Positions 34,577 through 43,994 of a stretch of DNA of 64,000 nucleotides are shown here, piece after piece; within the stretch, counting starts at the first letter, position 1; each line of letters starts with the position of its first letter. The position numbers and the translations under genes are program-made. Origin of the DNA: Oerskovia merdavium (lineage in GTDB: Bacteria; Actinomycetota; Actinomycetes; Actinomycetales; Cellulomonadaceae); the NCBI RefSeq assembly GCF_014836755.1, contig NZ_JACSQF010000010.1, positions 1 through 64,000 of the forward strand, written 5' to 3'. The notes beneath the pieces are model-generated. The model made no database searches, was not told the origin of the DNA, and saw only the letters and a program-made list of their open reading frames with translations.

Positions 34577-35542
34577 TCAGCGGCGTCGCGTCCCGCTCTC
34601 GCCGACCCAGCCCCTGGCGCCGGGAAAGGTCACCGACCATGAGGCGACCGCGGCTGCATGCTCGAGCGCGCTCGTCCACGCCTCCCCGAGGGCGATCCTG
34701 GCGGCGAACGCGCCGTGCAGCACGTCGCCCGCCCCTAGGGTGTCGACGACCTCGTGGACGACCGGGACAGGGACGGTGGACCTGACCCCCGCGTCGAGCA
34801 GCTCGAGCGACCTCGCCCCGCGCGAACGCGCGACGAACGACGGGCCGAACGCAGCGACCGCGTCGAGCACCCGGTCGGCCGGCTCGCCCGGGACACGGAA
34901 GTCCTCCGAGAGCACGACGGCGTCGCACAGCGGGAGGAGACCTGCGGTCCCGTCCTTCCACGACCCGCCGTCGAGCACGACGACGTACCCGCCCTCGCGC
35001 GCTCGGCGTGCCACGGCCGAGGCGAGCGCCGGGTGGTGCCCGTCGAGGAGCAGCACGTCCCGCCCCTGGTGCAGGACCTCCCCCGCGTCGCGCCCGTTCG
35101 GCCGGAGTCCGAACGTGCGGTCGAGCAGCGACCCGTCGGGCAGCGCCACGGGCCGGTTCGCCGCGTTCGTGCTCACCACGGCCCGCTCGCCGGTCCCCGC
35201 CGTCACGAGCACCGTGGACACGGCCGGGCCATCTGCTCCGTCCGGTCGGGCAGCAGGCTCCGAGCCGTCCTCGCTCGCGGGCTCGACCAGCTCGACCCCC
35301 GCAGCGGCGACCTCCGCCCGCACGACGTCCGCGAGCACACCGGAGCCCACCGCCGTCACCAGTCGGGTCCGGACGCCGAGCGCTGCGGCCGTCGCTGCCG
35401 CGTTGGCTGCGGGACCTCCGAAGGTCGCGCTCTGCGAGACCGCCACGACCTTCTCGTTCGGCCCGGGGAGCGCACGGACCACCTGGGTCAGGTCGAGGGT
35501 CACGAGTCCGCAGCAGATCAGCACAGCCTCATCCTTGCTCAT
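34577..35542 (-). CDS. PfkB family carbohydrate kinase
   Basis: A 321-residue ribokinase-like kinase. The signature DTLGAGDVLHGAF near residue 265 holds the catalytic aspartate; FGGPAANAAATAAALG is the N-terminal PfkB block. The ATG at 35542 sits directly on GGAGAG; the GTG at 35524 has AAGGATGAGG at better spacing, so the start is uncertain by six residues. The substrate (sugar, nucleoside or other) is not evident. It is divergent from the LLM oxidoreductase across 42 bases. Confidence 0.88.
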   Translation of the reverse strand: MSKDEAVLICCGLVTLDLTQVVRALPGPNEKVVAVSQSATFGGPAANAAATAAALGVRTRLVTAVGSGVLADVVRAEVAAAGVELVEPASEDGSEPAARPDGADGPAVSTVLVTAGTGERAVVSTNAANRPVALPDGSLLDRTFGLRPNGRDAGEVLHQGRDVLLLDGHHPALASAVARRAREGGYVVVLDGGSWKDGTAGLLPLCDAVVLSEDFRVPGEPADRVLDAVAAFGPSFVARSRGARSLELLDAGVRSTVPVPVVHEVVDTLGAGDVLHGAFAARIALGEAWTSALEHAAAVASWSVTFPGARGWVGESGTRRR

Positions 35543-35584
35543 CTCTCCGGGGAATAAGGATCCGCTCCATGCGTTTGCATACAC

Positions 35585-36631
35585 ATGCGACTTGGCTTCT
35601 ACACCTTCGGCGACAACGCCCCCGACCCGACCACCGGCGAGCAGATGCCGGTCTCCCAGCGTCTGCGCGACGTCCTGGAGCGGATCCGCCTCGCCGACGA
35701 GGTCGGCCTCGACTACGCCGGCATCGGCGAGCACCACCGCCCGGACTACGCCATCTCCTCCCCGGCGACCATGATCGCCGCTGCTCTCGCGCAGACCGAG
35801 AACATCACGGTCGGGAGCGCCGTGACCGTCCTCTCGACCGAGGACCCCGTGCGCGTCTACCAGCAGTTCGCGACCATGGACCAGCTCTCGGGCGGACGCG
35901 TCGAGCTCCTGGCCGGGCGCGGCTCGTTCATCGAGTCCTATCCGCTCTTCGGCGCCGACCTCGACGACTACGACGCCCTCTACGACGAGAAGATCGTCCT
36001 GCTGCGGCTGATCGACGAAGGCAACCCCGTCACCTGGTCGGGCCGCTTCCGCCCTGCGCTCGACGAGGCCGAGATCCTCCCCCGGCCGTTCGACAAGCCC
36101 GGTCGTGGCGAGCACCTCGACATCGCGATCGCCACGGGCGGCAACCCGCAGTCCTCCGTGCGCGCGGGCGTGCTCGGCCTCCCGGTCAACTACGCGATCA
36201 TCGGTGGCAAGCCCGCGCAGTTCGCTCCCCTCGTCGACCTCTACCGGCGGGCCGCCGCGCAGTCGGGTCACGACGCCGCCGCGCTCGAGGTCTCGGTGTC
36301 GACCATGGGCTTCCTCGCCGACGACGGCAAGCAGGCCAGGGACTTCTTCTACCCGTACTACCTGCAGAACATGAAGAAGATCTCCGCCGAGCGCGGCTTC
36401 CCCATGCCCAACCGGATCTCGTACGAGGCCACGGCTTCTCGCGGCGGCGCCTACTTCATCGGGTCGCCCGAGGAGGTCGCCGACCGCATCGTCGAGCTGC
36501 ACGGAGCCCTCGGGCACGACCGCCAGATCTTCCAGATGGACCTCTCCGGAGTTCCCCAGAAGGAGTCGCTGCGGGCGATCGAGCTCCTGGGGACCGAGGT
36601 GGCTCCCCGCGTCCGGGCCGCGCTCGGCTAG
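35585..36631 (+). CDS. LLM class flavin-dependent oxidoreductase
   Basis: A 348-residue luciferase-like monooxygenase family protein with a TIM-barrel fold. Visible blocks are DEVGLDYAGIGEHHRPDYAISSPATMIAA, VTVLSTEDPVRVYQQFATMDQLSGGRVELLAGRGSF and GGNPQSSVRAGVLGLPVNYAIIGG. Uses FMN or F420; the substrate is unknown. The start is at the end of an ATGC/GCAT repeat array (35569-35588) that includes the start codon. Confidence 0.93.
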   Translation: MRLGFYTFGDNAPDPTTGEQMPVSQRLRDVLERIRLADEVGLDYAGIGEHHRPDYAISSPATMIAAALAQTENITVGSAVTVLSTEDPVRVYQQFATMDQLSGGRVELLAGRGSFIESYPLFGADLDDYDALYDEKIVLLRLIDEGNPVTWSGRFRPALDEAEILPRPFDKPGRGEHLDIAIATGGNPQSSVRAGVLGLPVNYAIIGGKPAQFAPLVDLYRRAAAQSGHDAAALEVSVSTMGFLADDGKQARDFFYPYYLQNMKKISAERGFPMPNRISYEATASRGGAYFIGSPEEVADRIVELHGALGHDRQIFQMDLSGVPQKESLRAIELLGTEVAPRVRAALG

Positions 36632-36869
36632 GTCTGGCTCCGTCGTCGGCGGCGGCGGCCCGCCGAGACCGGACGACGCCGACCGCACCGGGCCAACGGG
36701 CCGACGGGGGCACGCGTCCCCCCCGGCCCGGGACGTCCGGGGCCGCCCGGGACCTGGCGCCCGCCGGCGAACGAGGTCCGATGACGGTGCGGTGACGGCC
36801 AGTTCACAACACGGTCACGATCTGCCCGAACCCCCACCCTCCGGGCGAACCCGCGCCTAGGGTCGTCGC

Positions 36870-37841
36870 ATGCGCACCTCCTCTCGCACGTCGGGCGTCC
36901 TCGGGACCGCTCTCCTGGCCGTCCTGCTGCTCGCCGGCTGCACCGGATCGGGAGGCGACGAGTCCCTCTCGGACTCCGCGGGCGCGAACAGCGCGGCCGA
37001 CGTCGCACCCGAGGCGCCCGCCGAGGCGGCCGGCATCCGGCTCGACGGCGCCGTCGAAGGTGACCTCCGCGAGGTCATCACCACCGGCAGCCTGACCCTG
37101 GTCGCCGGCGACCCCCGGACGGCCGTGCAGGCGATCGCCGAGCTCGTCGAGTCGTCAGGCGGCCGCGTCGAGAGCCGGTCCGAGCACTCGGCACAGGACG
37201 GCTCCGACGCCTCCGGGCAGATCACGGTCCGTGTACCCGCGGCTCAGGTCACGGCCACCGTCGACGCGCTGGACAGCGTGGGTGAGGTCCAGGACGTCTC
37301 CCTCGACGCCGAGGACGTCACGGCGACGGCCATCGACCTCGACGCACGGGTCCAGGCCCTCGGGACGTCCGTGGCGCGCCTCGAGGCCCTCATGGGCCAG
37401 GCGGCGACCACGGCCGACCTCCTGGCCGCGGAGAAGGAGCTCACCGCGCGCCAGGCCGAGCTCGAGAGCCTCCAGTCGCAGCGCGCCTCGCTCACCGACC
37501 GGGTGGACATGTCGACCCTCCACGTCCAGGTCGTCGCCGAGGCCCCCACCGCGACGATCCGGCCCGCCGGGTTCCTGGGAGGTCTGGACCGCGGCTGGAG
37601 CGCACTCCTGACGACGATCGACGGGCTCGTGGTCGTCCTCGGGGTCCTGCTCCCCTGGATCGCCGTCGCGGCCCTCGTCGCCCTCGTGGTGAGGATCGTC
37701 GTCCGACGTACGCGCCGCCGTCGGGCAGGGGGCAGCCCGACCGACACCGGGCACGCGCCCCTCTCCGACCCCGACACGGGCCCTGGTGGCTCGCCCCGCG
37801 AGACCAAGCCGCTCGTCGAGGCAGGCGACCGCCGTGGATGA
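36870..37841 (+). CDS. DUF4349 domain lipoprotein
   Basis: A 323-residue membrane-anchored protein. The signal peptide ends at lipobox LLAGC (cysteine 24). The DUF4349 domain follows: ITTGSLTLVAGDPRTAVQAIAELVESSGGRVESRSE, then a coiled coil (about 150-225, AEKELTARQAELESLQSQRASL), and a C-terminal helix near 262-285 with a basic tail (VVRRTRRRR). TAGGGT six bases before the ATG marks a leaderless mRNA. Function is unknown; the ends place its domain outside the cell. The next gene overlaps its stop by 8 bases. Confidence 0.88.
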   Translation: MRTSSRTSGVLGTALLAVLLLAGCTGSGGDESLSDSAGANSAADVAPEAPAEAAGIRLDGAVEGDLREVITTGSLTLVAGDPRTAVQAIAELVESSGGRVESRSEHSAQDGSDASGQITVRVPAAQVTATVDALDSVGEVQDVSLDAEDVTATAIDLDARVQALGTSVARLEALMGQAATTADLLAAEKELTARQAELESLQSQRASLTDRVDMSTLHVQVVAEAPTATIRPAGFLGGLDRGWSALLTTIDGLVVVLGVLLPWIAVAALVALVVRIVVRRTRRRRAGGSPTDTGHAPLSDPDTGPGGSPRETKPLVEAGDRRG

Positions 37842-38196
37842 CGCGGGAGGCGCCCGCCTCGAGACGTACCGCCGCCGGATCGGCCGCCTGCACGGCGCCG
37901 ACGGACCGGTCGGTCACCTCGTCACCCGTGTCTGCACGCACTGGGAGACCGTGGGCCCCCACTCGTTCCCGACGTACGTCAACCCCGAGGAACGCCTCCA
38001 GTGGCGGGTCCACTTCGACGACCCTGCTCGCTCCGACACGTTCAGCGACGACCAGGACCGGTGCGTCGACCTCCTGCGCGGGCACGAGACCGACGCCTGG
38101 GAGGCGGGCGTCCTCGAGCTGGACACGCAGACCCTGCGCATCGAGTGGCTCGACGGTCCGGACGCCGACGCGGCCTGGGCGACCAACGGGTGGTAG
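37834..38196 (+). CDS. Hypothetical protein coupled to DUF4349 gene
   Basis: A 120-residue soluble protein of no family I recognise. It begins VDDAGGARLETYRRRIGRLHGADG and contains many aromatic and acidic residues (VCTHWETVGPHSFPTYVNPEERLQW). The GTG at 37834 lies inside the last eight bases of the DUF4349 gene, so it is translated with it. No signal peptide or helix is seen. Codon use matches the neighbours. Confidence 0.7.
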   Translation: MDDAGGARLETYRRRIGRLHGADGPVGHLVTRVCTHWETVGPHSFPTYVNPEERLQWRVHFDDPARSDTFSDDQDRCVDLLRGHETDAWEAGVLELDTQTLRIEWLDGPDADAAWATNGW

Positions 38197-38294
38197 TCCG
38201 TCCCTTGTTCGAGCGCAGTGCCCCGAGCCGGTCGCGGACGTAGCCTGACGGGGACGGCACGAGCAGGGCGAACGTTCCCCGAAGGGTGACGACC

Positions 38295-38954
38295 ATGCAT
38301 CGGCGACGAGGACGGCCGGACCCGCAGGTCTCCATCGACCTGACCCCGGCGCTGGACGACGACCAGGACGACACTCTCCTCACGGTCTCCACCGCACCAG
38401 GCACGTCGGCCCCACGACGCCGGCCACCGCCTGGCCCCTCCCACCCACGCCGGCAGATCGCGCTCGCCGCACTGGGCGGGCTCCTCGTGGGCGGCGCAAC
38501 CGTCGCCGCGGTCCAGCTCGTGGCATCCCAGCAACGCGAGATCTCCGGGTCCACGACCGTCGCCGAGCTGCGAGGGGTCGAGATGGAGCGCCTCACGGAC
38601 CTCGTCGCAGCAGACCGTGACGCCGCACCGTTCGCCGCACACCTCGGCGAGGACTTCCTCCTGGTCGACGTCACCGGGGACGAGACCCCCAGACCCCAGT
38701 ACCTCGACGATCTCGCGTCGGGGGAACTGGACTTCCGGCAGTTCGAACCGACCGGCGAGATCCTCGTGCGGCTCCACGGACGCACCGCGGTGGTGGAGCA
38801 CGAGTCGGACGTCGACATCGCGGTCGCGGGGGTCGGCGTGTTCCGGCATCCGGTCCGGACGACCGTCGTGTACGAGCGTCACGAGGACGGATGGTCGGCG
38901 GTCCACGAGAGCACCGCGGCACTCGGCGACCTCCCCCGGCCCACCCAGGAGTAG
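38295..38954 (+). CDS. Membrane-anchored NTF2-like (SnoaL/DUF4440-type) protein
   Basis: A 219-residue protein. Residues 1-50 are cytoplasmic and proline/arginine-rich; one helix (QIALAALGGLLVGGATVAAVQLV) leads to an extracellular domain with an NTF2-like pattern: ELRGVEMERLTDLVAADRDAAPFAAHLGEDFLLVDVTGD, LASGELDFRQFEPTGEILVRLHGRTAVVEHESDVDI and TTVVYERHEDGWSAVHES. This matches the DUF4440 type often used for ligand binding. GAAGGG lies nine bases before the ATG; a GTG at 38286 is the alternative. Confidence 0.75.
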   Translation: MHRRRGRPDPQVSIDLTPALDDDQDDTLLTVSTAPGTSAPRRRPPPGPSHPRRQIALAALGGLLVGGATVAAVQLVASQQREISGSTTVAELRGVEMERLTDLVAADRDAAPFAAHLGEDFLLVDVTGDETPRPQYLDDLASGELDFRQFEPTGEILVRLHGRTAVVEHESDVDIAVAGVGVFRHPVRTTVVYERHEDGWSAVHESTAALGDLPRPTQE

Positions 38955-38971
38955 CGGCACGGGCACGAGCC

Positions 38972-39017
38972 TTCCGGACCGTGCGGGGAGATCCTTCCGG
39001 ACCGTGCGGGGAGATCC
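38972..39017. repeat. Perfect 23-bp tandem duplication
   Basis: Two adjacent identical copies of a 23-base unit beginning TTCCGGACCGTGC and ending GGGGAGATCC, at 38972-38994 and 38995-39017. Reversed, the unit contains TCTCCCCGCACGGTCC, which resembles the tmRNA 3' end (ATTCCCCGCACCTCC). It lies between the NTF2-like gene and the ssrA terminator. Confidence 0.85.
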
Positions 39018-39026
39018 TGGGTACGA

Positions 39027-39055
39027 CGAAGGGCCGCCCGGTGGGCGGCCCTTCG
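39027..39055. terminator. Terminator downstream of ssrA
   Basis: Thirteen-base arms CGAAGGGCCGCCC and GGGCGGCCCTTCG with a three-base loop. It sits between the convergent NTF2-like gene and ssrA and can serve both. Confidence 0.85.
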
Positions 39056-39095
39056 CAGTGACAACTGGGGTGATGCGCCGCCCTGGCGGGCGACG

Positions 39096-39464
39096 TGGTG
39101 GAGGTGCGGGGAATCGAACCCCGGTCCGGTGACGCAAATCCAGGTCTTCTCCGGGCGCAGTCTGCTGTTGATTTTCTCGGCCCCAGCACTCACACAGACA
39201 AGGTGCTGACGGGCTCAGTCATCTAAGAGTCCCTACGCCGCCGGTGACGAGCGTCGTAAGCAGTGGCTCTCTAGCTGACGCCAGGAACCGGGGCGAGAGC
39301 AACCCCGGGCTGACGGACTTCGAAGACTCGCTCAGGCGGCGAGTGCGAAGTCGGTGCGCTTGGAATCGGCACCTATTGGTTTGCAGACGTCGTTTACGAG
39401 ATAAGTCTGCATCCTCGGCCCGCTTCTCCTCGAAGCACGACCACCGTCGAAACCGATCACCCCC
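39096..39464 (-). ncRNA. ssrA: Transfer-messenger RNA
   Basis: The 369-base RNA has tRNA-like ends: 5' GGGGGTGATCGGTTTCGAC and 3' GGTTCGATTCCCCGCACCTCCACCA split across the T arm, with CCA encoded. The acceptor pairing GGGGGTG/CACCTCC includes the G3:U70 alanine signal. The internal tag frame (39332-39370) encodes ADSKRTDFALAA then TGA, close to the M. tuberculosis tag ADSHQRDYALAA and ending in the usual ALAA degron. A TAGGCT box at 39548-39553 may belong to its promoter. Partner smpB is at 42 kb. Confidence 0.96.
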
Positions 39465-39591
39465 TGTGCAGTTGTCAATCACCGACCCGCTCCGTCCCGT
39501 CCGTCCGCCGAAGCGTCCGTCCGGTCCGTCACCGGGTCAGCAGTACCAGCCTACGGGATCAACACCACCGTGGGCGAACCTATTTCCGCGG

Positions 39592-40005
39592 CTACTTCTT
39601 CCGGCTCAGCGCATCGACCAGCAGCCCGCCGGCGATACCCAGCAGGAAGACGTCCTTCGCGAGCCCGATCCCCTGCGGCGTGGGACGGATCCCGTCCGCC
39701 TCGGTCATCCCCGGCGTCTTGAGATACATCGCGACGAGGCCCGCGGAGAAGGCTCCGAGGCCGAGCGCGACCACGCCCGTCGGGACGAAGGGCACGAGCA
39801 AGGCCGTGCCCAGCGAGATCTCGGTCGTGGACAGCGTGCGGGTGAACTGCACAGGGTCCTGGTCCGCGAGGAACGGGAACGTCCCCGCGGCCATGCCGTG
39901 GATCCCCTGCGCGGTCTCCTCGTCGGCCTTCCGCTTGGTGAGCCCGGAGTTGAGGATGAACGCGCCCGCGGCGACGCGCGGGATGTACTGACGGAGCTTG
40001 ACCAT
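39592..40005 (-). CDS. DoxX-like membrane protein
   Basis: A 137-residue protein with about four helices (AAGAFILNSGLTKRKADE, SLGTALLVPFVPTGVVALGLGAFSAGLVAMYL, LAKDVFLLGIAGGLLVDAL). The pattern is like actinobacterial DoxX-type proteins of unknown role. It begins MVKLRQYIPRVAAGAF; GGAGG lies shortly upstream. It stands between ssrA and DUF2207 in the same direction. Confidence 0.7.
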   Translation of the reverse strand: MVKLRQYIPRVAAGAFILNSGLTKRKADEETAQGIHGMAAGTFPFLADQDPVQFTRTLSTTEISLGTALLVPFVPTGVVALGLGAFSAGLVAMYLKTPGMTEADGIRPTPQGIGLAKDVFLLGIAGGLLVDALSRKK

Positions 40006-40120
40006 GGGGCCTCCTCGGCAGGGTGACGGCGACTACCCTGAGACGCTACGTCGTCGGGCAGGAGGATGCATCCTCGCCCGGCGTGTCTCCGCACGGCCCC
40101 GACCGCGTCGCGACGAACCG

Positions 40121-42043
40121 TCACCAGCCACCGACGCCTCCGCCGCCACCGCCACCGCCGCCCGAGAAGCCGCCCCCGCTCGAGAACCCCGAGCCGCCCG
40201 AGGAGCTGGGCGTCGCGGCCGAGATCGACGTCGTGGCCGCGTCCGAGAACGCGTCGAGCGACGAACCGAACGACGAGTACCCGACCCAGAACATCCCCGG
40301 TCCGTACCCGGGGCCGACGTACCAGGCGGGCTCGGCCACGGACTGCCCCTGCGCGGCGAGCCGTGAGAAGATCCCTGCCCACCGGTCTGCGGCGCCGAAC
40401 ACGATCGCGTAAGGCAGGTACCGCGAGAACACGTCCTCGCCCTCCTCGAAGCGCAGCTGCCCGGCCTCGGCCGTCTCGAGGTAACGCCGGAAGCCGAGCG
40501 TCTGCGCGAGCATCGCAGTCCCCTCGGCCGTCCTCGCAGGGGCCCTGGGCGCCAGCACGAACGCCAGCACGCCTAGCACCGGCAAGGGTGCGGCGACCAG
40601 CGCCCAGGTCGGGCCGAAGATCGCACCGAGCGCGATCGCCACCACAGCACCGACCACGACGAGTGCGCCACCTGCGACGTACCAGTGGTCGCGCACCGTC
40701 TTGGGGTTGGCGCGGAACCAACCGCGCCGCGTGACCTCCTCGTAGAGCTCGGACTGCACGAGGGCCATCGAGGCGGCGAACGTCGTCCGGAGGTCCGAGA
40801 GCGTCACGCTCTCCCGCCCCGCGAAGATCTCGTCCAGGAGCGTGCGCTCGAAGCCGAGCAGGTCCTCGTCCGGTCCCGCCAGCCGGTCCAGCCGCCAGTC
40901 GCCGCCCTTGCCCCGCTTGTTCGGTGGCTCGACCTCGACGATCCGCAGGTGACCGCGGACCGCGAGGTCGACGATCGTCGCCGTCACGTCGTGGGGGTCC
41001 GCACGCTCGTCGACCAGCGTCCCGATCTCCCCTGGTCTGCTCGCGGCAGGCGGCGCGAACCGGACCGCGACGGGCAGGCGACGGTCGCGGGGGCCGACCA
41101 GCGCCTCGCCGGTCCCGTCGGCCGCGCCGGAGGACACGGGCTGCACCCCCGGGGTCAGGCCCAGGTACTGCTCGTCCCGTCCGCGCTGCCTGACGCGGTG
41201 CGCCATGAACCACACGCCACCACCGAGGAGCAGCGCGCTCAGCCCGCCCGACACCGGGGTCACCTCGAAGGGGCGTTCGCCCGTGGCCTCGGCACGGTCG
41301 ACCACGACGGGCTCGGCGCCCTCGAACGTACCCGCCGGGTACTCGACGAGCACCGTGAAGAAGGTTCCGGCCGGCACGTCGGCCTGGGTGAAGCTCGCGA
41401 CGGTCCCGGCCGCCGAGTGGGTCGTGCACGGGTCGGTGGCGCCCGCGGCCCCGGCGAAGCAGCTCGTGCGCGACACGTCCCCGGGACCGTCGAGGGTCAC
41501 GCTCGCGTTCTCGATGTCGATCTCGGACGTGTCCGGCAGGACGTTCCAGTAGATCTCGTCCTGGCCGTCGGCGCCGGTACCCGGGTTCACCAGACCACGG
41601 AGCGTGTACGTGATCGTGTACTGCTCGAGCCCGTCGTACGTCTCGTCGGCGGACCCGACACGCACCAGGAGGTCTCCTCCGCCCTGGTCCGCGACCTCGA
41701 CGTCGGCTGCGGCGCCCGAGGAGTTCGACGCCCGGACGTCCGAGACCTCGTAGCGCCGCAGGTGGTCAGGGTCCCCGTCGATCTCGAACAGGGTCGGGAT
41801 CTCGAGCGTGGGCCCATGGCCCTCGTCACCGCGGAAGTCGTAGTCCATGTCGATCGACACGCCCATGGTCCCGTCCCGCTCGACCTGGGCTGCGACGTCG
41901 TACCGCGTCACGACGCGGTCCGAGACGTCCGCGGTGGCGACCGGGGCGAGGAGCAGGCCGCCCAGTGCGGTCGCGGCGACCGCGAGGCTCACGCCCCGTG
42001 CGCGCGGGCCGACGACGGCACTCCTCGCGCGCACTCGTGTCAC
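40121..42043 (-). CDS. DUF2207 domain membrane protein
   Basis: A 640-residue exported protein. A signal peptide (residues 1-38, ending VATADVSD) precedes a large extracellular DUF2207 region with [24 protein letters not shown] and the [10 protein letters not shown] block. A helix near 270 is followed by a cytoplasmic part, two more helices ([27 protein letters not shown]...), and a final glycine/serine-rich tail ending GGGGVGGW, as in other family members. Function is unknown; the GTG start overlaps the smpB stop (GTGA). Confidence 0.88.
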   Translation of the reverse strand: MTRVRARSAVVGPRARGVSLAVAATALGGLLLAPVATADVSDRVVTRYDVAAQVERDGTMGVSIDMDYDFRGDEGHGPTLEIPTLFEIDGDPDHLRRYEVSDVRASNSSGAAADVEVADQGGGDLLVRVGSADETYDGLEQYTITYTLRGLVNPGTGADGQDEIYWNVLPDTSEIDIENASVTLDGPGDVSRTSCFAGAAGATDPCTTHSAAGTVASFTQADVPAGTFFTVLVEYPAGTFEGAEPVVVDRAEATGERPFEVTPVSGGLSALLLGGGVWFMAHRVRQRGRDEQYLGLTPGVQPVSSGAADGTGEALVGPRDRRLPVAVRFAPPAASRPGEIGTLVDERADPHDVTATIVDLAVRGHLRIVEVEPPNKRGKGGDWRLDRLAGPDEDLLGFERTLLDEIFAGRESVTLSDLRTTFAASMALVQSELYEEVTRRGWFRANPKTVRDHWYVAGGALVVVGAVVAIALGAIFGPTWALVAAPLPVLGVLAFVLAPRAPARTAEGTAMLAQTLGFRRYLETAEAGQLRFEEGEDVFSRYLPYAIVFGAADRWAGIFSRLAAQGQSVAEPAWYVGPGYGPGMFWVGYSSFGSSLDAFSDAATTSISAATPSSSGGSGFSSGGGFSGGGGGGGGGVGGW

Positions 42044-42510
42044 CGGTTCTGCCGGTGGCGCATGGCGCGCTGTGCCTCACGGTTGTCCTGCTGCTCTCGC
42101 AGCGCCTGACGCTTGTCGTACTCCCGCTTGCCCTGGGCGAGCGCGATCTCGACCTTGGCCCGGCCGTCGAGGAAGTAGAGGGCGAGCGGGACGATCGTGT
42201 ACCCCTTCTCGCGCAGCTTGGCCTCGAGGCGCAGGATCTCGTCCTTGTGCAGCAGGAGCTTGCGCTTGCGCCGCGGGGCGTGGTTGTTCCACGTGCCCTG
42301 CGAGTACTCCTGGATGTGGACGTTCTCGAGCCACGCCTCGCCGCCGTCGACCGCGACGTAGCCGTCGAGCAACGACGCCCGGCCCTGCCTCAGCGCCTTG
42401 ACCTCGGTGCCGCTCAGCACCAGCCCGGCCTCGAGCACGTCCAGGATGAGGTAGTCATGGCGGGCCTTGCGGTTGCTGGCGATGATCTTGCGGCCAGTCT
42501 CCTTCGCCAT
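42040..42510 (-). CDS. smpB: SsrA-binding protein
   Basis: A 156-residue tmRNA-binding protein needed for trans-translation. Conserved blocks are [60 protein letters not shown] and the basic C-terminal tail that enters the mRNA channel. It follows the ftsE-ftsX-M23 genes, and its own RNA partner lies 2.6 kb away on the same strand. Confidence 0.97.
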   Translation of the reverse strand: MAKETGRKIIASNRKARHDYLILDVLEAGLVLSGTEVKALRQGRASLLDGYVAVDGGEAWLENVHIQEYSQGTWNNHAPRRKRKLLLHKDEILRLEAKLREKGYTIVPLALYFLDGRAKVEIALAQGKREYDKRQALREQQDNREAQRAMRHRQNR

Positions 42511-42628
42511 GGGTACGTCGTCCGATCTGCTCGAGCTCTGGTGAGGGGTCCAGGAAGGACCCGACCGCGCCGTGCGGCGCGACGTCCCAGGCTACGCGAA
42601 ACCTGCCCCCGACCTGTAGGTGAATACC

Positions 42629-43993
42629 TCAGAGCATGGTCTGGGGGTCCACCGTGCTGCCGTTGACGTACACCTCGAAGTGCAGGTGGCAGACCCGGCT
42701 CGTCCCCGTCGTGCCCGAGTACCCGATGAGGGTCCCCTGCGCGACGCTCTGTCCGGGCGAGACCGCGAAACGGGACAGGTGGTTGTAGCTCGTCATGAGG
42801 TTGGCCCCACCGACCGTGCCGTGGTTGATCATCACCTGGTTGCCGAGGCCACCGTAGCTGCGGGCGAACAGGACCGTTCCCCCGGCCGCCGCATAGATCG
42901 GGGTACCGCAGTAGGCGCGCAGGTCCGTCCCGGCGTGCAGACGGTAGATCCCGGGCAGGAAGGGGTGGTGCCGCATCCCGTACTTCGACGTGATGTGAGG
43001 AACCGCGGTCGGGTACGCGAGGAACTTGCCGGTCGACGCGCCACCTCCACCGCCTCCTCCCCCTCCGCCGCCGGAGGTACCGCCACCACCACCGCCGCCA
43101 CCGCCTGTCGCGGGCGGGGGCTGCTTGGCCGCTTCCTCGGCGGCCTTGCGGTCGCGCTCGGTCTGCGCGGCGATGATGCCCTTGAGCTCGGTCGTGAGGT
43201 CGGCCTGTGCCTTCTCGTTGGCCGCGATCTGCGCGAGGGCCGCCTCCTTGCGCGACTCGATCGTCGCCTGCTTCGCCTGCTGCTCGACGATCAGGCCCTC
43301 GATCTCGGCCTTCCGGTCGGCTGCTGCCTTGCGGGCGGCGTCGGCTGCGACGACGTTCTGGTCGGCCTGCACCTTGAGGTCGGCGATGGTCTCGCGGATC
43401 GCCGTCAGGCGGGCCTCGCGGTTGCGCGCGATCGACTCGGCCTCCTGCAGGTCCGTGAGGGTGCGAGCCTGCGTCCGTGCGGCGGTCGAGGACATCGCGT
43501 ACTGCTCGATGAAGTCGTCGGTGCTCTGCGCCCCCGTGACGATCCCGAGCCCGCTCACCTCGCCCTGCCCCCGGTACGCCTGCCGGGCCATCTCGGCGAT
43601 GCTGGACTTCGCGGTGCTCACCTTGCCCGCGGACTCCTGGATCTCCTCGCTGATGGCCGCTTCCTCCACCTGCGCGTCCTGGAGCCTGACGGCGAGCTGC
43701 GCGGCCTCGCGCTGCGTGCGCTCGAGCTCGGCCTCGGCCTGGTCGAGCTCGGCCTGCGCCACGGGCAGGCGCGCTTCGATGGTCTGCAGGTCGAGGATCG
43801 CCTGCGCGAGCTCGGCGTCGGTTCCCTCGAGCTGCGACTCGAGGCCCTCACGGTCCTGCTGCGCCTGGGACTGGCGACGCTCGGCCGCTGCCCGCTGGTC
43901 GTCCAGGTCGTCGGCGGTCGCGACGACCGCGGAACCGAGGAGAAGGATCAGGGCGGTTCCCGCAGCAGCGAGACGCCGGGTCAGCTGGGACAT
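42629..43993 (-). CDS. M23 family metallopeptidase with coiled coil (EnvC-like)
   Basis: A 454-residue secreted peptidoglycan hydrolase. A signal peptide (to ATADD, about 28) is followed by a long coiled-coil region (30-290, AELDQAEAELERTQREAAQL), a glycine-only linker (GGGGGGGGG, interrupted), and the LytM domain. Zinc ligands fit HAGTDLRA and HLHFEVYVNG (the HxH motif). It directly follows ftsX by one base, so FtsEX probably activates it at the septum, by analogy with EnvC. Confidence 0.92.
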   Translation of the reverse strand: MSQLTRRLAAAGTALILLLGSAVVATADDLDDQRAAAERRQSQAQQDREGLESQLEGTDAELAQAILDLQTIEARLPVAQAELDQAEAELERTQREAAQLAVRLQDAQVEEAAISEEIQESAGKVSTAKSSIAEMARQAYRGQGEVSGLGIVTGAQSTDDFIEQYAMSSTAARTQARTLTDLQEAESIARNREARLTAIRETIADLKVQADQNVVAADAARKAAADRKAEIEGLIVEQQAKQATIESRKEAALAQIAANEKAQADLTTELKGIIAAQTERDRKAAEEAAKQPPPATGGGGGGGGGTSGGGGGGGGGGGASTGKFLAYPTAVPHITSKYGMRHHPFLPGIYRLHAGTDLRAYCGTPIYAAAGGTVLFARSYGGLGNQVMINHGTVGGANLMTSYNHLSRFAVSPGQSVAQGTLIGYSGTTGTSRVCHLHFEVYVNGSTVDPQTML

Positions 43994-43994
43994 G

